From Ferrimicrobium sp. (GTDB lineage Bacteria; Actinomycetota; Acidimicrobiia; Acidimicrobiales; Acidimicrobiaceae): a DNA stretch of 64,000 nucleotides. The position numbers were made by a program, and so were the translations under genes. The notes below the pieces were generated by a model. The model ran no database searches, was not told where the DNA came from, and saw only the letters and a list, made by a program, of their open reading frames with translations. Where the stretch lies: positions 1-64,000 of the forward strand of contig NZ_DAHXOI010000007.1 of NCBI RefSeq assembly GCF_027364955.1, given 5' to 3'. This document shows positions 1 to 9,193 of this stretch, in pieces; within the stretch, counting starts at the first letter, position 1, and each line of letters starts with the position of its first letter.

Positions 1-33
1 AGGTGCTGAGCTGCGTTTTTCGAAGGGAATGAT

Positions 34-79
34 GTGAAGATCTACACCAAGACAGGGGATAAAGGAACCACTGGATTCT
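34..79 (+). pseudogene. 5' fragment of a PduO-type cob(I)alamin adenosyltransferase gene, cut at the 23S junction
   Basis: A GTG codon at 34 preceded by a purine-rich stretch (AAGGG at 23-27) opens a frame reading [15 protein letters not shown]. This matches the very conserved N-terminus of PduO-type ATP:cob(I)alamin adenosyltransferases, whose K-T-G-D-x-G-T-T motif binds ATP. After about 15 codons the match stops, and the sequence continues as 23S rRNA domain V, running into a stop codon at 94. The fragment cannot make a protein. The shared bases around 68-80 (ACCACTGGATTCT-like in both parents) are where the two sequences could have been joined. An assembly chimera at a repeat edge is as likely as a real rearrangement. 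Confidence 0.6.
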
Positions 80-796
<717 letters not shown>

Positions 797-907
797 GATA
801 CCCGTGCTCGCTCTTTCCTTCTCAAAGAAGTGATGATAGCTACGCAGACAGATGGTTGCCCACAGCGACGTTGCTAGTTGCGTAGCATTGATCTAGTTTG
901 ACAATTT
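797..907 (+). other. 23S-5S internal transcribed spacer
   Basis: About 110 bases lie between the two rRNAs. They hold no tRNA and no reading frame, as is usual for this spacer. Confidence 0.7.
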
Positions 908-1028
908 CGAGCGGTGGCAATAGCGGTGGGGAGACACCCGTTCCCATTCCGAACACGACCAGTTAAGCCCGCCCGCGCCGATGGTACTTGGGGGGAGGCC
1001 CCCTGGGAGAGTAGGGCACTGCCGCTCG
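908..1028 (+). rRNA. rrf: 5S ribosomal RNA
   Basis: About 121 nt with the helix I pairing CGAGCGG (908-914) to CCGCTCG (1022-1028). The conserved loop GGGGAGACACCCGTTCCCATTCCGAAC and the loop E/helix IV region with GATGGTACTTGGGG are present. It lies directly downstream of the 23S gene, which gives the normal 23S-5S order. Confidence 0.95.
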
Positions 1029-1032
1029 TTTC

Positions 1033-1070
1033 AACAACCCCCCTCCTTGCGAGGGGGGTTGTTCTGTTTT
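1033..1070 (+). terminator. Intrinsic terminator of the rRNA operon
   Basis: A perfect 13-bp stem, AACAACCCCCCTC (1033-1045) pairing with GAGGGGGGTTGTT (1051-1063), closes a 5-base loop. It is followed by a T-rich tract (CTGTTTTG). It sits 5 bases after the 5S gene, so it should end rRNA transcription. Confidence 0.93.
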
Positions 1071-1176
1071 GTCCCCTGCCAAGGCTTGGACCCTCCGGGG
1101 TTGGCCCCCTTGCTGGGGAGTCGCCCTGTTGCCTTGGGGTTAGCTGAGGAAATTCGGGGGAAATCTGCGGAATCGG

Positions 1177-1205
1177 TTGCTAGGAACGATGGAAAGTAAT
1201 AAAGT
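1177..1205 (+). promoter_or_regulatory. Candidate sigma70 promoter for the binding-protein gene at 1338
   Basis: TTGCTA (1177-1182) and TAAAGT (1200-1205) are separated by exactly 17 bases. They match the -35 and -10 consensus at four positions each. The gene start lies ~130 bases further on. Sequence match only. Confidence 0.35.
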
Positions 1206-1337
1206 AGTACAAATTCGGTGATACAACAGAAGATTGTATTGCTGGGGGAGATCGTTCGGGGGACCTGGTGGTCCCGCTGTAACACGGTCTTGGTAATCTG
1301 CCCTAGAGGTAGCGGATTTCGGGGAGGGTTTCGAGAG

Positions 1338-3155
1338 ATGTCGGGTATGAAAAGTTGGATGAAGCTTGGCTTGTTGGCTGGTGGCATGTCATTGGTGGCA
1401 GCTGCCTGCGGTAGCACGAGCTCTGGCGCCGCGGCCTCTGGTTCGTCGGCGTCCCAGGTTGCGGCCAATTATGCGAGTTATGCGTTGCACACCGGTGATA
1501 CGTATTCTTGGGTCTTGCCGATCCCGAATGAAGCCAACTACGAACCTTGGGATCAGAACGCTGAGTATGGTATGTACCGGCCCCTATACGTGGCGGGCAA
1601 TGGTGCGTCGCCAGTGATCAACTACGCCGATAGTATTGGGCAACAGCCGGTGTATTCCAATGGTGATAAGACGGTTACGGTCACACTCAACGCGTGGAAG
1701 TGGTCCGATGGGAGTGCGGTCACGGCGAGGGACGTCCAATTCTTCTATAATTTGTATGTTGCGAATAAATCTCAGATTGCTACCTACGTACCAGGTAACT
1801 TCCCCGATAATGTTGCGAGTTTTCATGTGGATTCGCCGACACAGTTCACCTTGACCCTCAAGAGTGCGGTCAACCCGTTGTGGTTTACGGATAACGAGTT
1901 GACCGATGTTGTCCCGCTCCCGCAGCAGGTGTGGGATCGCGAGTCTGCGGGAGGGAAGGTGGGCAACTATGACCTTACCCCTGCGGGGGCGAAAGCTGTT
2001 TTCAAGTTCCTCTACGCGCAGTCGTCGAAGCTCTCCACCTATGCCACCAATCCCTTGTGGCAGGTGGTCGATGGTCCATGGAAGTTGCAATCCTATGATC
2101 CGACGACGGCGCGTACCGTCTTCGAGCGCAACAATGCCTTCACCGGTCCTGATAAGCCGAAACTGTCTGGTTACGTGTTAGAGAGTTTCTCTTCACAGAC
2201 CGCCGAGGTCGATGCCTTGCGTAATGGCAGCCTTGACTATGGGTACCTGCCGCTGAGTGATGTCAAGTTGTCCTCGACGTTCAAGGCGGATGGGTATACG
2301 ATTGCGCCGTGGGCAACGGACTATGTCCAGTGGGCAGAGTTGGGTTATACAAGTAAGACCTGGGGCCCGTTAGTCAAGCAGCTCTACATTCGACAGGCAC
2401 TCCAGCATGTGATCAATGAGCCCCTCTACCTGAGCGCGACACTCCACGGTGATGGGCAGTTGACCTATGGTCCGGTCCCGAATCTGCCAGGATCACCCTA
2501 CGTGTCGCCGCAAGAGAAGACGGATCCAGATCCTTACTCGGTGAGCGCGGCGAAGGCGTTGTTGACCGCACACGGTTGGACCACTGGCTCCAATGGCGTG
2601 ATGGTGTGTTCAGACCCTGGCACCGGTGCGACGCAATGTGGAGCAGGTATTGCCAAGAGCGAGCCACTGAGTTTGAAGTTTATGTATCAGACTGGTACAC
2701 CGACCCTTCAAGCCCAGGTAGAGGCCTTCGCTACGGCGGCAAAGTCGGCCGGGATGGACTTGGTTTTGGATCCGCAGTCGCAGTCGACCATGTTTTCTAT
2801 CGGCGGAGTTTGCCCGTCTTCTGGTCCGTGCAACTGGGGTATCATCCTCTATCGGACTTTCCTATGGAACTACGGCCAAGGCGATGTATTGCCAACCGGT
2901 GGGCAGATGTTCGGTGCTGGCAATTACTGGGGTGGAGGGTATAGTTCTTCGACGGCGCAGACCCTCATCAACGACACCCATACGCAGGCCGGTCTCCAAC
3001 CGCTGTTTAACTACGAGAACTATATCTCGACACATGTCGCAGCGCTCTGGTTCCCGACCTGGGACTGGCAAGTGTCGGTTGTTTCGAATCACCTCCATGG
3101 ATGGGATCCACAGCAGGTCTTTGGCGATCCGGTTCCTTCGCGGTGGTATTTCTAA
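1338..3155 (+). CDS. Extracellular solute-binding lipoprotein, family 5 (peptide/nickel ABC transport)
   Basis: A 605-aa SBP_bac_5 (DppA/OppA class) lipoprotein expected to capture peptides or similar solutes outside the membrane and hand them to an ABC permease. The N-terminus is a lipoprotein signal: KSWMK, a hydrophobic stretch, then the lipobox VAAAC-G, with a Ser/Ala/Gly-rich linker after the Cys. The family pattern WKWSDGSAVTARDVQFFYN follows at about residues 116-134. I chose ATG 1338 because GGGGAGGG lies 9 bases before it; ATG 1347 is possible, and an upstream extension from 1218 would mask the signal peptide. No permease or ATPase gene is adjacent; the nearest are the divergent set at 6.4-12.7 kb, which has no binding protein of its own and may be served by this one. 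The substrate is unknown. Confidence 0.9.
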   Translation: MSGMKSWMKLGLLAGGMSLVAAACGSTSSGAAASGSSASQVAANYASYALHTGDTYSWVLPIPNEANYEPWDQNAEYGMYRPLYVAGNGASPVINYADSIGQQPVYSNGDKTVTVTLNAWKWSDGSAVTARDVQFFYNLYVANKSQIATYVPGNFPDNVASFHVDSPTQFTLTLKSAVNPLWFTDNELTDVVPLPQQVWDRESAGGKVGNYDLTPAGAKAVFKFLYAQSSKLSTYATNPLWQVVDGPWKLQSYDPTTARTVFERNNAFTGPDKPKLSGYVLESFSSQTAEVDALRNGSLDYGYLPLSDVKLSSTFKADGYTIAPWATDYVQWAELGYTSKTWGPLVKQLYIRQALQHVINEPLYLSATLHGDGQLTYGPVPNLPGSPYVSPQEKTDPDPYSVSAAKALLTAHGWTTGSNGVMVCSDPGTGATQCGAGIAKSEPLSLKFMYQTGTPTLQAQVEAFATAAKSAGMDLVLDPQSQSTMFSIGGVCPSSGPCNWGIILYRTFLWNYGQGDVLPTGGQMFGAGNYWGGGYSSSTAQTLINDTHTQAGLQPLFNYENYISTHVAALWFPTWDWQVSVVSNHLHGWDPQQVFGDPVPSRWYF

Positions 3156-3364
3156 GGTCGGGAGTCTTCGTTTGCGCAAGTGACGGTAAAGAGGTGCTCG
3201 AGCTTGGGGGTACGCGCTCGACGTGGAGGTGGGCAGTTCTAACCCAGCCGTGAGGAGTACGGCGCTTACGCGAGTTGTGGGAGATGGACACCCAGGGTGT
3301 GCGGTGCGGCAGTGACGGCGATGTTCGGGCTGCTTCCCCTGGGCTCGGATGGATCGGTCGGCTG

Positions 3365-4464
3365 ATGCTGGAGGAGGCTATCGTGCCCACCCAAACCTAG
3401 GCTCGTGGTACTTGGCGCGGGGTTACGCGTGCTCTATCGGCTGCACGATAAGTTTCAGATCCTACTGGTTGGACCACGTACCGATAGTTTGGCCAAACAA
3501 ACCCTTCCCGAGGTGGCGTTGAGTGGCAAGCCGGTCGCGCACGCGCGGTTACCCCTCGCGCCCATTGCCAGACGGACGCAGGCACAGTGGATCCAGGCTA
3601 GCGCAACGAGTATCGATCCAGAGGCTCAGCTGGCCCAATTGGACAGTCATGGGACGATCAGCTATGACTTCTTGGTGATCGCAGTTGGCGCTGTCAAAGA
3701 CTACTCGGCGATTGAGGGTTTAGAGGAGTTTGGTTACTCGGTCTGTGATGACGATCACGCACCGCGACTATGGGATGCGCTCTCCGCCTTCAAGGGTGGT
3801 CCGATTGTTGTGGGGGCAGCGTTGAGCACTTGGGGAACCAAGGTGGCGGTACCTGACCTGAAGACACCGTGCGAAGGTCCAATTGGTGAGGTGATCTTCA
3901 TGGCCGGCTATGAGCTGCGATCGCGAAAGATCGCACATACGATCTCGGCTTTCACCCCTGGTGATGTCTTCTTCGACGACGTTGGTGAGAACGTTCATGC
4001 AAGCATCGGTCCTTTGCTTGGGGCAGCGGGGGTTGAGGTCTTGACGGCCAAAAATGTCAGCCGAGTTGCCAAGGGATCGGTAACGTTTACGGATGGCACG
4101 GAGTTGGAGTCCGAGTTAACCGTGGTGATCCCCCCTGTACCGGGGCCCACGGGTCATCATCGACTCAGGGCTGGGGGATGAGGTTTGGTTTGCTCCCGTC
4201 AATGAGCAGATGCAGATCTCTGACTACCCAAACGTCGTTGTGGCTGGCGATGTGAGTGCGCTCTCCATGCCCAAACTGGGGTATATCGCCGTATACCAGG
4301 CGGATATCGCCGTCGCAGGATTAGAGAGCATGAGGGGTGATTCGGTGGCGATACCGCCGTATCGACCAGAGGTTTTTTGTATCATGAATCGCGGTGGAAG
4401 CGATGCGACCGTGATTCTCTCTGATACGATCCATGGCGGAGGGCGCGATATCGCCAAAAGTTGA
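3365..4464 (+). pseudogene. Decayed FAD-dependent sulfide:quinone oxidoreductase-like gene
   Basis: The remains of a pyridine-nucleotide-disulfide/SQR-type flavoprotein (family length ~380-400 aa). ATG 3365 opens MLEEAIVPT and then meets TAG at 3398. The dinucleotide-binding strand LVVLGAG is in the next frame. The Gly-rich loop is short: GAGLRVLYRL instead of the usual GxGxxG, as if two or three codons are gone. The frame from 3405 runs to a stop at 4181, but homology shifts frame near 4140 and continues as VIIDSGLGDEV..VAGDVSALSMPK to 4464. That last part is the FAD-binding AGD motif. A Cys in TPCEGPIGEVIFMAGYELR matches the SQR Cys-x-G-P motif. Three independent lesions argue for a pseudogene rather than one sequencing error. 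Confidence 0.75.
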
Positions 4465-4862
4465 CCCCTGGCACACTTCATGAAGTGGAGTTTCGATGCT
4501 TGGGGTTATCACACGCATGGTCATCTTCCACCCGACCTGCTGCAAGAGGCGTTGGAGACGTTCCTTTCATAGATGCCCCCGCGAACCGCTTGAACCAGGT
4601 GTCGTGGTCGGTCTCAAACGGCGGGGTATGATCCGCTAAGGTCCAGGGATCGAAGTACACCTATCTCGAGTTCAACCTTTGCTGTGCGGCGAGGTAGCAG
4701 AGGTAGGAGTCACCGTGACGGTAGGGAAGCCACCTCGAGTCAGCGATTGCGCATCGACCATGCCGCACGAGAGTAGTCACAGTGGGGCGATCGTGCCTTC
4801 TCGTTTGCGGCTGTGGAAAGGCCCTATCGAAGCGTGTGGGGTGGAAGAATTTGTTGATGTGG
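4465..4862. other. Gene-free interval with a 14-bp palindrome
   Basis: This lies between the 3' ends of the flavoprotein relic and the MFS gene. CACTTCATGAAGTG (4474-4487) is a perfect palindrome just after the relic's stop codon. It lacks a T-tract, so it is not a convincing terminator. No coding sequence is supported. Confidence 0.5.
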
Positions 4863-6107
4863 CTAGTCAGCGGGGGTTTGCAGGGGCTCCTTGGTCCCTT
4901 TGAGGCGGAAGAAGAGAATGGCGGCAACCAACAGAGAGAGCGCCCCAGCGATAAAGGCCCAACGTGGAGAGAAGTCTTGAGAGAGAAAACCTACCGTGGG
5001 CGCTCCAATCGGCGTGCTGCCGAGAAAGCCCAACGTGTAGAGGGCCATCACGCGTCCTCGCATCTCGAAGCGAGAGTTCATCTGGAGGGTGGCATTGGTG
5101 AGCGCGTTGAAACCGATGGAGAGGGCGCCCAAGCCCATGAGGGCAAGGCCAGCCAGCCAGATGCTCGGAGCTAGCGCCACAAGTACCATGAGCAGAGCGA
5201 ATCCCACTGAGATCACGGTCATGAGACGTGGGCCAGCTGGACGCCGGAGTGAGGCGGCAACAATACTACCAAAGATTGCTCCAACCCCAAAGAGCGACAT
5301 GAAGTCGCCGAGCAGTTGGGCATGTCCGTGGAAGGTCGTCTCAGCTAGCAATGGGATGGTTACCGGAAAGTTATAGGCGAAGATGCCGGCGATCATGATC
5401 GCTACCAAGGTGCTGAGAAGGATCGGACGATTGCGCACGTAGCGCAAGCCAGCACGGATCTGACCCGGTTCACGCAGTACGGTTCCCTGCACGAAGAATT
5501 CACCCGGTTTCATCAGGACAAGCGCGAGCAGGATCGCCAGGAAGGAAATCGCGTTTAAGAGAAAGCCCCAGCTGAGGCCCAGGCTCGCGATCGCTATGCC
5601 GACCACGGCTGGCCCGATGGCGCGTGCAAGATTAAAACTGGCAGCGTTGAGCGTGACCGCATTCTGCAGGTTGTCGTGCCCCACCAGCTCCTGGACAAAG
5701 CTTTGCCGGGCTGGGGTATCGATGGCGTTGATGAGCCCCAAGATGAGAGAGAAGATAAAGACGAGAAGGATGTTGATCTGGTGTTGTGCGACGAGATAGA
5801 AGAGAATGAAGGCCACTAGCATGAATAGCGTTTGGGTGACCATGATGAGGTGTTGACGGTTGCGCCGGTCAACGATGATGCCGGCTTGAGCACCGAAGAG
5901 CAGGATGGGGAGGAATTGCGCGGCTGTCACCAGTCCGAGCAGCGACCCGCTCTTGCTCAAGGTGAGCACGAGGTAGGCGATGGAAATCGACTGCATCCAA
6001 CTGCCGGTGTTGGAGATGAACTGACCGATGGTGAAGAGCCGAAAATTCCGTACTCCGAGAGAGTGAAAAGTATCTCGCCGCCACCGTGCCAGTGCGTTGA
6101 ACTTCAT
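4863..6107 (-). CDS. MFS exporter (MFS_3/EntS-like)
   Basis: A 414-aa major facilitator protein with a pattern of about 12 hydrophobic segments. It carries the MFS loop motif GIIVDRRNRQHLI between TM2 and TM3 and the MFS_3-type stretch INAIDTPARQSFVQELVGHDNLQNAVTL. Members of this subfamily (EntS and relatives) export siderophores or drugs by proton antiport; the substrate here cannot be read from sequence. The ATG at 6107 has no strong ribosome-binding site. An inverted repeat lies 39 bases upstream and could control it. It is monocistronic, transcribed toward the flavoprotein relic. Confidence 0.88.
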   Translation of the reverse strand: MKFNALARWRRDTFHSLGVRNFRLFTIGQFISNTGSWMQSISIAYLVLTLSKSGSLLGLVTAAQFLPILLFGAQAGIIVDRRNRQHLIMVTQTLFMLVAFILFYLVAQHQINILLVFIFSLILGLINAIDTPARQSFVQELVGHDNLQNAVTLNAASFNLARAIGPAVVGIAIASLGLSWGFLLNAISFLAILLALVLMKPGEFFVQGTVLREPGQIRAGLRYVRNRPILLSTLVAIMIAGIFAYNFPVTIPLLAETTFHGHAQLLGDFMSLFGVGAIFGSIVAASLRRPAGPRLMTVISVGFALLMVLVALAPSIWLAGLALMGLGALSIGFNALTNATLQMNSRFEMRGRVMALYTLGFLGSTPIGAPTVGFLSQDFSPRWAFIAGALSLLVAAILFFRLKGTKEPLQTPAD

Positions 6108-6145
6108 GACAGGTAGCTCGTTTTCGGTCCAATCTTCTGCTTCAG

Positions 6146-6160
6146 ATACTTCTTAAGTAT
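6146..6160 (-). promoter_or_regulatory. Inverted repeat overlapping a TATACT -10-like box upstream of the MFS gene
   Basis: ATACTT-CTT-AAGTAT is a perfect 6-3-6 inverted repeat. On the minus strand it overlaps TATACT, a good -10 match, ~40 bases before the ATG at 6107. A repressor binding here would block initiation. No clear -35 was seen. Confidence 0.35.
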
Positions 6161-6394
6161 ACCAGTGAGTTGGAGTAGGGGATGGTTCGGGCCCACGCGT
6201 TTCGGGTGTGGACACGAGCACTCTGACGTATGGCCTGACGCATGGCCTTGGTTGGCGTGGCGATTGGGGGAATGTTCGGGGCCGGAGATGGGTGGAACCT
6301 TCCGCGGAAGAGGTTGGTACGGGCTCGCACAGGGCGCACCTCGCAAGGTCGTCCACGCAAGATCGTATCAGTTGGCCTTGGTTGCCACTCGCAC

Positions 6395-7336
6395 TTACTG
6401 CACTCTGACCCGTGGATCGACGACACCGTAAAGAATGTCGACGATGAGGTTGCCCAAGACCGTCATCACGGCGATGACGAGTACGATCCCCAGGAGCACT
6501 GGGAAGTCGCGAGTCTGGGCTGAATTCCAAAACAGAAGACCGGCGCCGGGGTAGTTGAAGAGTGCCTCCACGATGAGAGATCCAGAGATGGTGTAGGGCA
6601 ATGAGAGGCCGAGGAGGGTCAACGTTGAGTTTAAGGAGTTGCGTAAGACATGCCGGAGGAGGATCGTCCGATTGCGCGCACCCTTTGACCTGGCCGTTCT
6701 GACGTAATCTTCCAGCAAGTTGTCGATGACCGAAGAGCGCATGTATCGGCTGAAATAACTCACGTTGGCCAAACAGAGGGTGATGATTGGGAGGGCGAGA
6801 TCGGTGGCGTCGATGGTGAGGCTTCCCCCAAAATTCGAGGCGGTGGACGGGAAGACCGGTAGCCAGATATTGAGGATGACGATGAGTACCACGCCTAGGA
6901 GGAAAGTGGGCATCGAGTACATGATGAGCATGGTACCGCTTAAGGCATGATCGTCGGCGCGATTGCGCCGGTAGCCTTGCCAAAGTCCCATGGGTATCGC
7001 GATGGCGACCGCGAAGAGGAGCGATATCGCCACGAGGAAAAAGGTGCGGGGAACGTACATAGCGAGCAAGGTAGAGACGTTTTCACTGAGCTTATAGGAG
7101 TAGCCAAAGTTCCCCCGGAGCGCATTCCAAGCCCAGGTAAGGTACTGGACCGGAAGCGGTCGTAGGAGCCCTTCTTGCACTTCGAGTGCATGGACCTGGA
7201 TAGGGCTGGCCTTCTGGCCGAGTTGGGCCCGTACGAGGCCTCCGGGCAGCAGATGCAAAATGATGAAGACGATAATGGAGACTGCGATGATGGTGATGAT
7301 GGCCTGGCCGCAGCGTCGGAGGACGTATCGGATCAT
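6395..7336 (-). CDS. ABC transporter permease, DppB/OppB type
   Basis: A 313-aa inner-membrane permease of the dipeptide/oligopeptide ABC class, one of the two subunits forming the channel. MIRYVLRRCGQAIITIIAVSIIVFIILHLLPGG is the typical first helix, leading into the family P-G-x mark. The EAA-like loop YVRTARSKGARNRTILLRHVLRN contacts the ATPase, and the end is DILYGVVDPRVRVQ. ATG 7336 is chosen because GGGAGGAG precedes it by ~6 bases; a longer frame starts at 7366. It follows the DppC-type gene by ~100 bases in the same direction, which is opposite to the usual B-then-C order. ATPase domains are encoded divergently at 10614-12662. Confidence 0.92.
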   Translation of the reverse strand: MIRYVLRRCGQAIITIIAVSIIVFIILHLLPGGLVRAQLGQKASPIQVHALEVQEGLLRPLPVQYLTWAWNALRGNFGYSYKLSENVSTLLAMYVPRTFFLVAISLLFAVAIAIPMGLWQGYRRNRADDHALSGTMLIMYSMPTFLLGVVLIVILNIWLPVFPSTASNFGGSLTIDATDLALPIITLCLANVSYFSRYMRSSVIDNLLEDYVRTARSKGARNRTILLRHVLRNSLNSTLTLLGLSLPYTISGSLIVEALFNYPGAGLLFWNSAQTRDFPVLLGIVLVIAVMTVLGNLIVDILYGVVDPRVRVQ

Positions 7337-7436
7337 GCGCACTCCTCCCGTCGTTTCATTGAACACCCGCTGGTTTGCTCAGCTGTCAGTGTTGGTCGTC
7401 TTGTTGGTGAGGAGTGAGGAGGTAGCATCGGGGTCC

Positions 7437-8339
7437 TTAGCGCTGTGCCAGTCGTGATTCCACGACATCTCGTAACGCGTCTCCAAGAACATTTACGGCC
7501 AGAACCGTCAAGACGATGAGGACCGCCGCGGGCCAGAGCTGCCACCAATAGCCATCAAAAATGTTGTTTACGCCACCGGCGAGGATCTCTCCCCAGTTCG
7601 TAGCGGGTGGTGGGATGCTGAGGCCGAGATAGCCCAGCGCGGCGAAAGTGAGAATGGCATCAGCCACCTTCAGCGTTCCGTTGACCACAAGCACGCCGAG
7701 AACATTTGGCATGATATGGCGTGCGATGAGCCGCCATCGGGGTGCTCCGAAACCTGCTGCCGCCACCACGTAGTCGCGTGTTTTGAGGCTCAACGTCTCT
7801 CCGCGTACGAGTCGGGCGGTCGAGAGCCAGCTCACTCCCGAGATGACCAGAATGATCAACCACAGCGTTGGTCGAACAATGGAGGCGAGCAGGATCACAA
7901 AGAAGAGGAAGGGGATTGATAGCAGAGCGTCGACGATCCGCATCATCACTGAGTCGACCATGCCGCCAACAAAACCACTGATGGTCCCCCATACGAGGCC
8001 AAAGGCAGAGGCAAGGAGTCCAACGGCAAGTCCTAGCTCGATGGTGCTCTGTCCACCGAGCATCAGTCTTCCGAGTTCGTCTCGACCTGCGGGACTCGTT
8101 CCAAGGATGTGTGCAGCTGAAGGCGGTTGATTTTCGAGCAGCAGCTGAGCGGAAACCTGATTTGTATGGTACACAACTGGGCCGACAAAGCAGAACAAGA
8201 TGATGAGTAGTAAGATGACGAGACTCCCAACCGCAAGCTTGTTCGCCATGAAGGTGGTAACGGCCGCACGCAGTGCGCCCACCCGCTGGTCGACATCAGC
8301 AGGGTTTGCACCTGGCTCCGTGGTCGTGATAGCCGTCAT
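7437..8339 (-). CDS. ABC transporter permease, DppC/OppC type
   Basis: A 300-aa partner permease. It has the N-terminal TM followed by the OppC_N-like segment, then the BPD_transp_1 domain with the EAA loop YVVAAAGFGAPRWRLIARHIMPN and the family signature FAALGYLGLSIPPPATNWGEILAGG. AAGGAGGGG lies just before ATG 8339, a strong ribosome-binding site. It is the first gene of the leftward pair dppC-dppB. The peptide class of ABC importers also carries opines, nickel, oligosaccharides and polyamine-like amines, so the family does not fix the substrate. The flavin amine/amino-acid oxidase on the divergent strand points to a nitrogenous one. Confidence 0.92.
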   Translation of the reverse strand: MTAITTTEPGANPADVDQRVGALRAAVTTFMANKLAVGSLVILLLIILFCFVGPVVYHTNQVSAQLLLENQPPSAAHILGTSPAGRDELGRLMLGGQSTIELGLAVGLLASAFGLVWGTISGFVGGMVDSVMMRIVDALLSIPFLFFVILLASIVRPTLWLIILVISGVSWLSTARLVRGETLSLKTRDYVVAAAGFGAPRWRLIARHIMPNVLGVLVVNGTLKVADAILTFAALGYLGLSIPPPATNWGEILAGGVNNIFDGYWWQLWPAAVLIVLTVLAVNVLGDALRDVVESRLAQR

Positions 8340-9193
8340 TGCCCCTCCTTCAACCCGGCCCTGACGGCCTCGGCATTTGGTGGCAACGGTGCGCCACGGC
8401 CGTGCTTGCCGTCGAGTTGTTAGTTATGATACAGCACGTTGTTCACAGAGAGGGCAGCGGAGTGCACATTTTTACCCAGCCTTTATATCGGACGCGTTCT
8501 AGGGCGAACACGAGGGACCCGTATGCCGTTTGTTGGCCCATCCAACCGGTGGGCATTTCCTCGTGCGGTGGCGTTGTTGTGCGGAATTAGTTGCACAAAT
8601 GGATCTACAGTAATAATGTATTCGTTTAGGTAGCAAACAACGCAAGATTGCGAAGTCGGTTATCTGAGCGTTACTGTAGGGGAATGGTTGATGCTATGCG
8701 GGCGCGATGGAGGCCGCTCGTGGATGTGACGCTCTCGCTTTGATGGCATTGCTGGGGATGGGCTACAGAATAACCCGACATAACGTGTGGATAAGTCAGT
8801 AGGGCTCGTTGAACGGTAGGACAGAGGTTGGCGCTAGCTTGACGGTATTGTTGTCGTTATAAGTTGATCCCAGGTGGCTGCTGTGCCACGAGCATTTGAT
8901 GAGGACGGTAGGGGTCAATGCATGAGATTGGGTGACGCAGAGAGAACAGGTTCCGTGACGGAGCTGTGGTGCCATCGAGAGGGAGCAGAGGAGCGAAAAG
9001 ATGGACGCAGAGCATTTGTATGGTACTTTGAGGAGGTGGGCAAGGTTGCAGGCCTCCATGTTGCACGTTGGAGTGGTAATGGATGTACGTGAGATTCGCA
9101 TCCCAGCTGCTCTGGCGGTTGGTTCACACGGAGTACAGGTCAACGGGGCACATGTGGGTCCAGTAGTGGATGTGTGGGGGAGGAGAGTGATCG
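8340..9193. other. 854-bp divergent intergenic region
   Basis: This separates the leftward permease genes from the rightward oxidase-ATPase genes and must hold both promoters. Open frames here have no recognisable protein features. I could not fix a convincing -35/-10 pair; TTGACG (8839) and TATAAG (8858) are only 13 bases apart. Confidence 0.5.

Noticed and set aside
1031-1468. Minus-strand frame of 145 codons
   Set aside because: It crosses the rRNA terminator and the signal peptide of the binding protein; no domain features.
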